In this document: positions 18,581 to 26,715 of the stretch, in pieces
How the letters are laid out: every line of letters starts with the position of its first letter
Numbering within the stretch: the stretch's first letter is position 1
Source: Lachnospiraceae bacterium UBA1721
Lineage (GTDB): Bacteria > Bacillota > Clostridia > Lachnospirales > Lachnospiraceae
Assembly: GCA_002317155.1 (NCBI GenBank)
Contig: DCIR01000060.1
Span: forward strand, 372-48,644
Direction of reading: 5' to 3'
DNA length: 48,273 nt
Notes under the pieces: generated by a model
The model's database searches: none
Told to the model about the DNA's origin: nothing
The model's input: the letters and a program-made list of their open reading frames with translations, nothing else
Translations under genes and position numbers: made by a program

Positions 18581-18609
18581 ATATTATCACAGTGATAATC
18601 GTTTTTCAA
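18581..18609 (-). promoter_or_regulatory. Sigma-A-type promoter of tRNA-Lys copy 2
   Basis: On the minus strand TTGAAA (18604-18609) and TAATAT (18581-18586) are 17 bp apart. The -10 box is 29 bp before the mature tRNA. Confidence 0.78.
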
Positions 18610-18744
18610 TACTTTTTTTAATTTTTTCTGATTTTTCAATATGAGTTCAAAATACCTGTTGTATTATGTCTAAATTTATTAATAACAGAAGAACGAAGTG
18701 AGTATTGACAACTCTCGTTAAATACAACTATTTTTTTGATTACA

Positions 18745-18781
18745 GTTGCCTGTTTACTATTTATTTCAGAATAAAGGCAAC
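18745..18781 (-). terminator. Possible terminator after the metal exporter gene
   Basis: GTTGCCT (18745-18751) pairs with AGGCAAC (18775-18781), and the interior contains a further TTTATT/AATAAA pairing. On the minus strand a T-run follows about 10 bases later. A second AGGCAAC at 18827-18833 could compete for pairing. The rest of 18610-18850 is AT-rich and shows no gene. Confidence 0.45.
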
Positions 18782-18850
18782 CATTGACATGATTTACGAT
18801 GCTTAATTTCTTGTTCTCTCAAATATAGGCAACCTAAAACTACCTCAAAC

Positions 18851-19786
18851 CTACCAAATAGGGATAAATCCAATCAAAATTCCACCCACAACACCAACGA
18901 CATACAGGAGTACTATAAATTTAAGATTGCTCTTCCAGTCTTTGTTGGTCTTAAGGAGAACCAGCAGTCCTGCGCCGGCACCGACCATCAGGCCCGCCAA
19001 CATAGCTCCTGCACCGATTGCTCCTTCCATATAGAGCTGAGTGATTGCGACTGATGCTGCACAGTTAGGAATCAGTCCGATTACTCCCGCCACCAAGGCT
19101 CCTATAACAGGCTTATCTCTGAGCAGACTCTCTATTACTTCTTCTCCGCCCATTTCAATCACTATATTCAATACAATTGAAATAATCAGTATGTAAATAA
19201 TTACCTGCAGGGTATGCTTTACCGCAGACTTAAAAATACCGGTCTCGCACTTACATTTTTCCTGCTCACACAGATCCTTAATATGCTCTGTTCCGGGCTC
19301 TTCATCAAGCTTTTTCTTATCAGAAGTAGCAGGAATCATATGCTTAGGCTTTATCCATCCTCTGAGCATCATAAATCTGTGGAAAAAATCCACAGCAAAT
19401 CCTGCCAATATACCAAGTATCAGCTTGGCAACAACTGCCTTAACTATAACAGCCCAGTCTGATTTTCCCGAGGCAAGCTCGCCGAGCATAATCGGAATCA
19501 TCTCATCAGAGGTAGAAATAAACACTGCCAGTAATGTTCCGACAGTCACTACTCTTCCCGAATATAGACTCGCTGCTGCCGCAGAAAATCCACACTGAGG
19601 GACAATACCCAACAGACCACCAAACAGCGGTCCGAGATGTCCGGCTTTTTCAACTGCTTTTTTAGTTTTATCTTCTGTTCGATGCTCGAGCCACTCCATC
19701 AGCAGATACGTTACGAACAGAAAAGGTAATACCTTCGCCGTATCCAGTAATGCGTCAAGCAGAGCATCAACTATTGATTCCCACAT
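18851..19786 (-). CDS. Predicted heavy-metal efflux permease (ArsP_2-like, 10-TM group)
   Basis: A 311-residue membrane protein with two inverted halves. Each half carries a similar motif: GLLGIVPQCGFSAAAASLY in the first and GVIGLIPNCAASVAITQLY in the second. The repeated Pro-Q/N-Cys core and polar membrane residues suggest a metal path. A hydrophilic Cys/Lys-rich loop between the halves includes CEQEKCKCE. This layout matches, from memory, the family annotated as putative 10-TM heavy-metal exporter or manganese/arsenic efflux. The metal is unknown. An AAAGGA site precedes the ATG. It lies 43 bp downstream of the GTPase-NYN gene and may share its transcript. No yybP-ykoY riboswitch fits in that gap. 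Confidence 0.75.
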   Translation of the reverse strand: MWESIVDALLDALLDTAKVLPFLFVTYLLMEWLEHRTEDKTKKAVEKAGHLGPLFGGLLGIVPQCGFSAAAASLYSGRVVTVGTLLAVFISTSDEMIPIMLGELASGKSDWAVIVKAVVAKLILGILAGFAVDFFHRFMMLRGWIKPKHMIPATSDKKKLDEEPGTEHIKDLCEQEKCKCETGIFKSAVKHTLQVIIYILIISIVLNIVIEMGGEEVIESLLRDKPVIGALVAGVIGLIPNCAASVAITQLYMEGAIGAGAMLAGLMVGAGAGLLVLLKTNKDWKSNLKFIVLLYVVGVVGGILIGFIPIW

Positions 19787-19829
19787 TTATTGCTATCCTT
19801 TGGCTACTAACAATTGCGCACGCGCCATA

Positions 19830-22586
19830 TTATAACAACTCATTACATATTTTATCAAGGGGCAAAACATTTCCCAGGCGATTGTGCTTATCGAGATAGT
19901 CATTGCGAAGCGCTTTTCTTGCTCGATCTATCTCTGCCTCAAATTCTGACGCGGACATTCTAAGCGCACCCTCGCCCCAAACAATCAGCTGCTCGATCAA
20001 ATCAGATGTCGCCACAGTTACCCGATAGTCTTTAGCTTTTCGCTTGGTAGCCTGCTCTATATACTGGTCTGCTGTCTCAGCTTCCTTGGTGTAAACCACA
20101 TATATTCCGCCTTGCTTGGTCACAGAGCCCATATTGCCGCTCACCAGGTATGCATCAAAAACAACTATAACCTCGCCACCGACTATTCCCTGATACTCAC
20201 TGCAAATATCAATAAGTCTTCCGCGCGCTCCATCCATGTTGCTATCGACCATAGGCTTAAGCTCCGCCCATGAGTGAATCATATTGTAGCCATCAACAAG
20301 AAGACACTTCGGAAGAGCGGTGCCGGCAAGCTTACCCTTCACATTTTTATTGTCAGAGTCAGCTGCGACCGAGCTGCTTCCGGTCCTACTGTAATCATAC
20401 TTATCAAAGTGTTTCTTCTTATAAATTCTTCTGTTTGCTACCGCGTCCGCTTTTCGATTTCTGTGCTGCGAAGAAAAAATAGCATCTATTTCTTCCAGTG
20501 AAATGAATTTTTCTTCATGCGAACCGGTCTGCGATTCCTTTATACGGCTTCCGGCTCTGACATTTGATGCGATGTCGCCGTCCTCGTATACTGCCGAAGC
20601 ACCCATTCCCCCCGACAAACCGATAATTCCGGCTGCCTGATCAGCTGATATCGTACATGGCATATGAGCATATGAAGCAACCTCATCCCAGGGAACCTGG
20701 AATCCTGCCCCATGCGCACAAAATACCGAGCCTGTAGGTCTGGCAAAATCATCATCAGGATAATAGTTACGTTTTTCTACAACCTCATCCTGATTGTGAC
20801 AGGGCATATAACCCTGTAAAATACATGACAAATGTCCACGACCTCCGGTATATGCCTGAAGTTCCTTCTGATATTCCCAAAAAGTAGACACAGGTGCGAT
20901 ACCCTGCAGCACACTCATTTCACCATCAGCTGACATCTCCGGCGGTTGCGCTTTACCATACAATTTCTCTATGTCTGTCATTGCTCTTCCTATATATATG
21001 GTAGGAAGTTCCATAGTAAATTTGTATACAGGCTCCAGCAAAACAGCTTTACCTGCATTCATCGCCTGTCTGAATGCATTTCTGAGAGCTCTGTATGTAG
21101 CCTGTCTGAAATCTCCACCCTCTGTATGCTTAGGATGCGCTCGACCGGTAATCAGCACCACTCGAATATCAGTCATCTCGCTACGTGTCAAAACACCGGG
21201 ATGCACCGCTTCATCAACATGGGTCTTAATAAGCCTTTGCCAATTTTTATCAAGCGTATCTACACCACAGGCAGACACGAATTCTATTCCGCTTCCGGGT
21301 TCTCCCGGCTCAACCAAAAGCTGCACTTCAGCATAATGTCTTAAGGGTTCAAAATGACCAATTCCATATGTAGGTGCACCTATAGTCTCTTTGTATACAA
21401 TGCTACCGGCACCAAAGCCAACCTCTATATCAAAGCGATCCTTCATAACCTGCTTCAACACTTCGGTCTGCACTTCGCCGTTCACACTCACATGTATCTC
21501 TTTATGCTGCTCATTCCATAATAAACGAAGCTCTGGAAATTCCTCCTCAAGCGGTTTGATTTTTCCGTACACAAGCTGTGTGTCCGTACCTCTTACAAAT
21601 TCAAGCTTATATGAAAGAACCGGCTCCAAAACCGGAATGACTTTTCCCTCTTCTGCTCCTAACGCCTGTCCGGCATATGTGGTGCTGAGTCCTGTTATTG
21701 CAAGCACTTCTCCTGCGGAAGCAGAAGCTACTGCTTCGTACTTTACTCCGCTATATATGCGAAGCTGATCTACTTTCTCCGCAGCATCTCCCTCACCTAT
21801 AACCATTTTAGGCAAAAGCACTCCGCCCGTTACCTTAAGATGCGTAAGTCTCTTGCCATGCTCATCTCTGGTAATTTTAAACACTCTGGCAGAAAATTCT
21901 TCCCCATACTCCTGCACCGGAGCATACTCCATTATTCCATCCAAAAGTGAATCCGTGCCATCATTATGCAGTGCACTTCCAAACCATACCGGAAATACTT
22001 TTCTGTCTGCAATAGCATCACTGACGCTGTCTGTTTCCAGACTCTCCGCCTCCAGGTACTCTTCTATCAAGGCTTCATCGCAGGCAGATATATTTTCAAA
22101 GACAATCTCGGCATCGTCTGTCATATCAACACAATTATTAGACAGACCGACCTTAAGCTGTGCCATCAACTTCTTTTTATCGGTATCGGGCTGATCCATC
22201 TTATTTACGAATAAGAATGTCGGAACACCATAATGCTCCAGAAGTTTCCACAGAGTTCTGGTATGTCCCTGTACACCCTCTGACCCACTGATAACCAATA
22301 CGGCTAGATCGATTACCGACAAAGTTCTCTCCATCTCTGAAGAAAAATCCACATGTCCCGGTGTATCAAGCAGAGTCACTTCCATGTCCTTCCACTGCAG
22401 TCTTGCCTGCTTGGAAAAAATGGTTATGCCTCTATCGCGTTCCATGCTGTCAGTATCCAAATAAGCATCCTTGTGATCGACGCGGCCCTGGTTTCTGATA
22501 GTTCCCGATGTATAAAGCAGGCTCTCCGCCAGCGTTGTCTTTCCTGCATCAACATGTGCAAGAAGTCCGATTACAAGTTTCTTCAT
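19830..22586 (-). CDS. Tet(M)-like ribosomal GTPase fused to a Rae1/YacP-type NYN endonuclease domain
   Basis: The ATG at 22584-22586 follows AAGGACTATTTG and gives 918 residues; a TTG codon lies just before it. Residues 1 to about 650 align along their length with ribosomal protection proteins such as Tet(M). G1 is AHVDAGKT (10-17), G3 DTPGHVD (74-80), G4 NKMD (128-131), with switch residues RGIT at 52-55. The domain IV tip is HPKHTEGGDF (484-493) where Tet(M) has YSPVST. A basic linker follows (about 690-755). Residues 760-918 closely resemble B. subtilis YacP/Rae1, an A-site mRNA endonuclease, with acidic residues at D765 (VDGYNMI), D811 (VVFDAY), D840 (ETADQYI) and D862 (VATSD). The fused protein should act on ribosomes. 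Tetracycline resistance is unlikely. Confidence 0.88.
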   Translation of the reverse strand: MKKLVIGLLAHVDAGKTTLAESLLYTSGTIRNQGRVDHKDAYLDTDSMERDRGITIFSKQARLQWKDMEVTLLDTPGHVDFSSEMERTLSVIDLAVLVISGSEGVQGHTRTLWKLLEHYGVPTFLFVNKMDQPDTDKKKLMAQLKVGLSNNCVDMTDDAEIVFENISACDEALIEEYLEAESLETDSVSDAIADRKVFPVWFGSALHNDGTDSLLDGIMEYAPVQEYGEEFSARVFKITRDEHGKRLTHLKVTGGVLLPKMVIGEGDAAEKVDQLRIYSGVKYEAVASASAGEVLAITGLSTTYAGQALGAEEGKVIPVLEPVLSYKLEFVRGTDTQLVYGKIKPLEEEFPELRLLWNEQHKEIHVSVNGEVQTEVLKQVMKDRFDIEVGFGAGSIVYKETIGAPTYGIGHFEPLRHYAEVQLLVEPGEPGSGIEFVSACGVDTLDKNWQRLIKTHVDEAVHPGVLTRSEMTDIRVVLITGRAHPKHTEGGDFRQATYRALRNAFRQAMNAGKAVLLEPVYKFTMELPTIYIGRAMTDIEKLYGKAQPPEMSADGEMSVLQGIAPVSTFWEYQKELQAYTGGRGHLSCILQGYMPCHNQDEVVEKRNYYPDDDFARPTGSVFCAHGAGFQVPWDEVASYAHMPCTISADQAAGIIGLSGGMGASAVYEDGDIASNVRAGSRIKESQTGSHEEKFISLEEIDAIFSSQHRNRKADAVANRRIYKKKHFDKYDYSRTGSSSVAADSDNKNVKGKLAGTALPKCLLVDGYNMIHSWAELKPMVDSNMDGARGRLIDICSEYQGIVGGEVIVVFDAYLVSGNMGSVTKQGGIYVVYTKEAETADQYIEQATKRKAKDYRVTVATSDLIEQLIVWGEGALRMSASEFEAEIDRARKALRNDYLDKHNRLGNVLPLDKICNELL

Positions 22587-22596
22587 CAAATAGTCC

Positions 22597-24291
22597 TTAA
22601 CCTATGAACAGCTGTACCCAGTGATATCTGTATACACTGTTGGCATCATAATAATATCCTACTCCAAGCTGAGTATAGTCAGGCGACATAATATTCGCTC
22701 TATGTCCGGGTGAATCCATCCAACCCTGAACTACTTCCTCCGGAGAAGCATAACCTGCTGCAATGTTCTCACCTGCACTCCAGTAAGAAACCGTTATGGC
22801 AGTAAAGCACGAGGTACCGTCAGGTCTTGTGTGTGAAAAAGTATTAACTATTTCAATTGCACGTACGCCGGCATTTGAACACAATTCAGCATTAAGAGTA
22901 AGCGGTGCTAATCCTTCAGCTGCTCGATTCTGATTTACAAGATCCAACACTCTCTGTAAATAATCTGTGCTGGGTGTGGGGGCCGGTTCAGGAGCCGGAG
23001 TAGGCTCAGGTTCCGGTGCTGGCTGTTCAGGTGCGGGCTGTTCAGGCGCAGGCTGCTCTGGTGCGGGCTGTTCGGGCGCGGGCTGTTCGGGCGCGGGCTG
23101 TTCGGGCGCAGGCTGCTCTGGTGCGGGCTGTTCAGGGGCTGGCTGTTCGGGCGCGGGCTGTTCGGGCGCAGGAGTAGGCTCAGGTTCCGGTTCAGGCTGT
23201 CTTACAGTTATCACCGCCTCCTTCTCAGCAACATTACCCGCTTTGTCAGTATATGATACTGTCAAAGTATAAGTATGATTTGCTTCGTTCTTAGTTTCCA
23301 ACGTAACATTCGCATCAGCTATATCTATATCGCCATCCAAGTTGTCAGTAATAGAAACTGATGCCACACTATACTCAGGTATAGCGCTCAAATCGTCCTG
23401 ATATTTGGTCTGATCTCTGAGTCCCGTTATAACAGCAGGAGTGCAATCGTACACCAATACTGCGAAAGACTCTGTATAATTACCACTCTCATCGACAACT
23501 TTGATTCCTACAACATATACTCCCTCTTCAAGAGAAGCCTCTTCATCCTCTGACTCATTCTCCTCGGTCTCTGAATCCTCTGTTACCTGGTCCTCTGAAA
23601 CCTGATCTTCAGCGTCGTCTTCTTCATCTGTCAGGATCTCATCACTTTCATCTGAATAAACAAATTCGTATCCTGAATATTCATCAAAAATTATAGCAAC
23701 AAATTCATCATCACTAAGCTCTTCTAATACATCATATTCTCCATATTTCACATAATCAGAAAATGCAACCTCACAATTTTGTAAATCACTAAATTCAACA
23801 TTATAGCCACTCAACAGCACATCGCTACCTGTCTCATTTACGTATATCATTCTAGTTCCGAGACTGATTTCCGGTGCGATGGTATCTGCAACTGTCACGG
23901 TCACAGTTGCTTCATAAATATCTTCATATGTGACTGTTATCACATAGTCTCCACATTTATCGGTATCTACCTTTGACATATCTACTGTCAGCGCATCAGG
24001 CTCGATTCCTTCCGTTGTAAAAAACTCAGCGGGATTAAATGTATATTCCCCACCAAGCTCACAGCTGTCAGTATCGTTTTTCTGTGTAATATTTACCTGT
24101 ACTTCTCCTGCAACCTCAGTATCATCTACAACCACATTGCCTTCGTCAATATTTTCTTCTGCAGTATTCGATGAAGAATTGTTTGAATCATTTCTTCCGC
24201 CAAAATTGCATCCAGAAAGCAGACCTATCGTCAGAGTCCCTACAATAAACATTCCAATATTTCTTTTCAATTTTTTATATGAGAAACCCAT
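22597..24291 (-). CDS. CAP/SCP-domain lipoprotein with Ig-like domains and a PAPEQ repeat
   Basis: A 564-residue exported protein with an AGGAGG site, basic N-terminus, hydrophobic segment and lipobox LLSGC. Residues about 60-160 and 270-365 look like bacterial Ig-like domains ending in DTIAPEI and VITVRQ. An acidic insert (about 215-250) lies between. About eleven PAPEQ units follow, probably a wall-spanning stalk. The C-terminal ~120 residues are a CAP/SCP domain of the YkwD type (RVLDLVNQNRAAEGL, FSHTRPDG, GENIAAGY, GWMDSPGHRANIM). It ends 10 bp before the GTPase-NYN start, so the two may be cotranscribed. Substrate or function of secreted bacterial CAP proteins is poorly known. Confidence 0.88.
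   Translation of the reverse strand: MGFSYKKLKRNIGMFIVGTLTIGLLSGCNFGGRNDSNNSSSNTAEENIDEGNVVVDDTEVAGEVQVNITQKNDTDSCELGGEYTFNPAEFFTTEGIEPDALTVDMSKVDTDKCGDYVITVTYEDIYEATVTVTVADTIAPEISLGTRMIYVNETGSDVLLSGYNVEFSDLQNCEVAFSDYVKYGEYDVLEELSDDEFVAIIFDEYSGYEFVYSDESDEILTDEEDDAEDQVSEDQVTEDSETEENESEDEEASLEEGVYVVGIKVVDESGNYTESFAVLVYDCTPAVITGLRDQTKYQDDLSAIPEYSVASVSITDNLDGDIDIADANVTLETKNEANHTYTLTVSYTDKAGNVAEKEAVITVRQPEPEPEPTPAPEQPAPEQPAPEQPAPEQPAPEQPAPEQPAPEQPAPEQPAPEQPAPEQPAPEPEPTPAPEPAPTPSTDYLQRVLDLVNQNRAAEGLAPLTLNAELCSNAGVRAIEIVNTFSHTRPDGTSCFTAITVSYWSAGENIAAGYASPEEVVQGWMDSPGHRANIMSPDYTQLGVGYYYDANSVYRYHWVQLFIG
22975..23185 (-). repeat. 15-bp coding tandem repeat (PAPEQ, about 11 copies)
   Basis: A 15-bp unit encoding Pro-Ala-Pro-Glu-Gln is repeated about eleven times within the CAP lipoprotein gene, flanked by PEPEPTPAPE segments. 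Units differ mainly at third codon positions, so the peptide repeat is kept while DNA drifts. Copy number is expected to vary between strains. Confidence 0.85.
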
Positions 24292-24522
24292 AGTTTTAGC
24301 CTCCTCTTAATATTTATATATATTCAAAACTTATATATAAATACTATACTAACAAGCTCAATCTGATGCAAGTAAATAGCTTTCACACTTAAACAAGTGT
24401 TTCTCAGCTCAGACGAATAATCCTTCTATTTGCAAGAATGCATCTAGATGCTAGATTTCAAAGATTATAGATCAAACATCAGTGTAGTAATTGCGGAAAT
24501 CTCAGCATCTAAAACGACTATT

Positions 24523-24782
24523 TTACCATCACATGTAGATTGCGCTTTTGCTGAAGGTAATAATTCTTATTCAATTACCATCCATTTACGCCGTTACACA
24601 TTTCAACGGTAAAATATGCTCATCTATTACCATCAGATCAAATATTTACTATTTTCAACGGTAAATGCTATTAGATTTTTACCTTCAATATTAGTTATAA
24701 TGAAATCCAATGGTAAAACAACATAATATGTTACCATCAATATTAATTCATCCAACTTTCGAATGGTAACTGTATTCCTTTG
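24523..24782. repeat. 52-bp period array of alternating TTACC / GGTAA half-sites (5 units)
   Basis: TTACC begins at 24523, 24575, 24627, 24679 and 24731, each exactly 52 bp apart. GGTAA begins at 24556, 24608, 24660, 24712 and 24765. The half-sites are inverted repeats, 33 bp apart within a unit and 19 bp between units. Most forward sites extend to TTACCATC and several reverse ones to AACGGTAA, while the rest of the unit is diverged. The array is in the non-coding gap between the CAP lipoprotein start and the Band-7 gene end. The remaining part of the gap, 24292-24520, is AT-rich and should hold the CAP gene promoter. Confidence 0.85.
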
Positions 24783-24936
24783 TTTCCATCACACGATAAA
24801 CATATTCCTTTCTTATCATCACACGGTAAACATATTCCTTTCTTATCATCAAACGATAAACATATTCCTTTCTTATCATCAAACGATAAACGTATTCCTT
24901 TCTTACCACCAAACGGTAACTATATTAGCTTCTTAC
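24757..24936. repeat. 30-bp tandem repeat continuing the palindromic array (about 6 units)
   Basis: Units start at 24757 (diverged), 24787, 24817, 24847, 24877 and 24907. Each contains a small inverted repeat with 7 bases between arms: TTATC/GATAA (24843-24859 and 24873-24889), TTACC/GGTAA (24903-24919) and the G-T variant TTATC/GGTAA (24813-24829). Both plus-strand frames through it are open, but no ribosome binding site and no coding bias are seen. It follows the 52-bp array directly. Confidence 0.88.
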
Positions 24937-25003
24937 AATCACACACAAACACGCAAAGGTAAAAAGAGGCATAAAAATAGAGAACACAGATAACTGCCTT
25001 CCC

Positions 25004-25037
25004 TAAAAAAATCTGCCCTGTCATAAGACAAGGCAGA
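25004..25037 (-). terminator. Rho-independent terminator of the Band-7 gene
   Basis: ATCTGCCCTGTC (25010-25021) pairs with GACAAGGCAGAT (25026-25037) with a single mismatch and a 4-base loop. On the minus strand it is followed by seven T. It lies 50 bp after the stop at 25088. Confidence 0.88.
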
Positions 25038-25087
25038 TCTGTTAAAACAAATTAATATTCTCTTCGTTTTCTCTGATCGTCTATCAA

Positions 25088-26452
25088 TTAAACGATATCT
25101 GCATCAGTGAAGGGATCGCCGCACTCAGGGCAGAACTTCGGAGGATTCTTAGGATCCTCAGGCTGCCATCCGCACTTATCGCACTTGTAGATAGGCTCTC
25201 CTGCAGGCTTCTTAGCGCCACATTCAGCACAGAACTTACCGGTATTAACTGCTCCGCATGAGCAAGTCCATCCCTCAGAAGGCTGAGGTCTGGGAGTTCC
25301 ACACTCAGGGCAGAACTTTCCGGTTGCGGTAGCGCCACATGAGCAGGTCCATCCTGATGCTGCGCTTGCAGGTGCCATCTGAGCAGGTGCTGCGGGAGCG
25401 GGTGCGGGTGCAGGAGCTGCTGCAGCCTGCTGTGCCTGCTGCTGAGCGCCCATCTGATAGAGTGCCTGTGCATTCATTCCGCCTGCCTGTCCGGCCATTC
25501 CCATTCCCATGAAGCCCATCATAGCGCCATTGGGATTTGCTGCTGCAGTCTGCATAGCCTGAGCCTGTGCTCCAACAAGAGCTGCTGCGCCGAGAGTAGG
25601 ATTTGCATAAGCTGCATTTCTCTGAAGCTCCTTGAGCATCTTCTCGTCTTCTTCATCAGCCTTGATTGAAGATACGCCGACCTTAACGATCTCGATACCC
25701 ATACGATCGGTCCACTCTGCGGTAAGAACCTCACGCATAGCATCTGCAAGTTCCATTGTATGTCCAGGAACTGCTGAGTAACGAACACCTGCCTCTGAAA
25801 TCTTAGCGAATGCAGGCTGAAGAGCTGTAAGGAACTCAGTCTTAAGCTGGCTGTCAATCTGTGATCTGTTATAAGAGGTAGTTACGTTACCGCAAATATT
25901 TGTATAGAAAAGAATAGGGTTAGTAATCTTATAGCTGTATTCACCGAAGCACTTTACAGATACATCGATATCAATACCTGCTCTCTGATCTACTACTCTG
26001 AAAGGTACGGGCTGAGGAGTGCCGTACTTGTTACCAATAATTTCCTTGGTATTGAAGAAGTAAACTCTCTGATCCTTAGCGGTATCTCCGCCGAAGGTGA
26101 AACGCTTACCAATAGTCTTGAATGTGTCAAGAATATTCTTTCCAAGGTTACCGCCTGCAAAAATTGAAGGCTCGGTAGACATATCATATGTATACTCACC
26201 GGCTTCTGCACAAAGGTCTACAACCTTACCCTGCTCTACGATGATCATACACTGACCTTCATTGATTGCAATGACTGATCCGTTTGAGATGATATTATCT
26301 TCACCCTTAGTGTTTGAAGATCTTGAAGAGGTTCTCTTCTGTCCTTTTGTTACGAGAATGTCTGCGGGAATAGCATCGCAGTAAAAATACTCTTTCCACT
26401 GATCAGCAAGTACTCCACCAGCAGCACCGGTAATTGCTTTAATAAGTCCCAT
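25088..26452 (-). CDS. Band-7/SPFH protein, YdjI-like, with three C-terminal zinc ribbons
   Basis: The start at 26452 follows an AAAGGAG site and gives MGLIKAITGAAGGVLADQWKE. The N-terminal ~300 residues match the virion-core-protein-like SPFH group typified by B. subtilis YdjI, which recruits the PspA envelope-stress protein to membranes. A Met/Gln/Ala-rich flexible region (about 300-375) follows. Three zinc ribbons end the protein: two near-identical ones of the form WTCSCGA..GKFCxECG and one YKCDKCGW..KFCPECG. No membrane helix is visible. Stand-alone gene with its own terminator. A PspA or YdjG/H homologue is not in the window. Confidence 0.86.
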   Translation of the reverse strand: MGLIKAITGAAGGVLADQWKEYFYCDAIPADILVTKGQKRTSSRSSNTKGEDNIISNGSVIAINEGQCMIIVEQGKVVDLCAEAGEYTYDMSTEPSIFAGGNLGKNILDTFKTIGKRFTFGGDTAKDQRVYFFNTKEIIGNKYGTPQPVPFRVVDQRAGIDIDVSVKCFGEYSYKITNPILFYTNICGNVTTSYNRSQIDSQLKTEFLTALQPAFAKISEAGVRYSAVPGHTMELADAMREVLTAEWTDRMGIEIVKVGVSSIKADEEDEKMLKELQRNAAYANPTLGAAALVGAQAQAMQTAAANPNGAMMGFMGMGMAGQAGGMNAQALYQMGAQQQAQQAAAAPAPAPAPAAPAQMAPASAASGWTCSCGATATGKFCPECGTPRPQPSEGWTCSCGAVNTGKFCAECGAKKPAGEPIYKCDKCGWQPEDPKNPPKFCPECGDPFTDADIV

Positions 26453-26660
26453 TTTTAATACTCCTTTCAAATACCCTTAATCACTACAAGATTAAAGCTC
26501 TACAAAAAGATATTTTACCATACCTTTTGGCTTTTTTACAGAAAATATAGTTATAAATGAATAATTTTCTGTAATTTTTCTACAAACGCTATGAAATTTT
26601 ATCAAAATCACCTGCGATGTAATAAATATACCAATTCTTCATACATATAAAAACAATAAA

Positions 26661-26703
26661 AAATGCAAATTACACACCTCTATCGTGCATGTAATTTGCA
26701 TTT
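26661..26703 (-). terminator. Rho-independent terminator of the spermidine-synthase-like gene
   Basis: AAATGCAAATTACA (26661-26674) pairs perfectly with TGTAATTTGCATTT (26690-26703). The minus strand then runs into TTTTTATTG. It is 13 bp beyond the gene's stop. Confidence 0.85.
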
Positions 26704-26715
26704 AAGTGTCGTTAT

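Noticed and set aside
19787..19829. Metal riboswitch before the exporter gene
   Set aside because: Only 43 bp separate it from the preceding gene, too short for yybP-ykoY, and no such motif is visible.
19830..22586. Tetracycline resistance gene
   Set aside because: Similarity to Tet(M) is clear, but the domain IV tip motif is replaced, a nuclease domain is fused, and no mobile element is around it.
24523..24936. CRISPR array
   Set aside because: The conserved parts are 5-8-bp half-sites in alternating orientation, the 30-bp units have no unique spacers between them, and no cas gene is near.
24763..24993. Small repetitive plus-strand proteins across the 30-bp repeat
   Set aside because: A 30-bp repeat gives open frames automatically. 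There is no ribosome binding site and changes between units do not favour synonymous positions.
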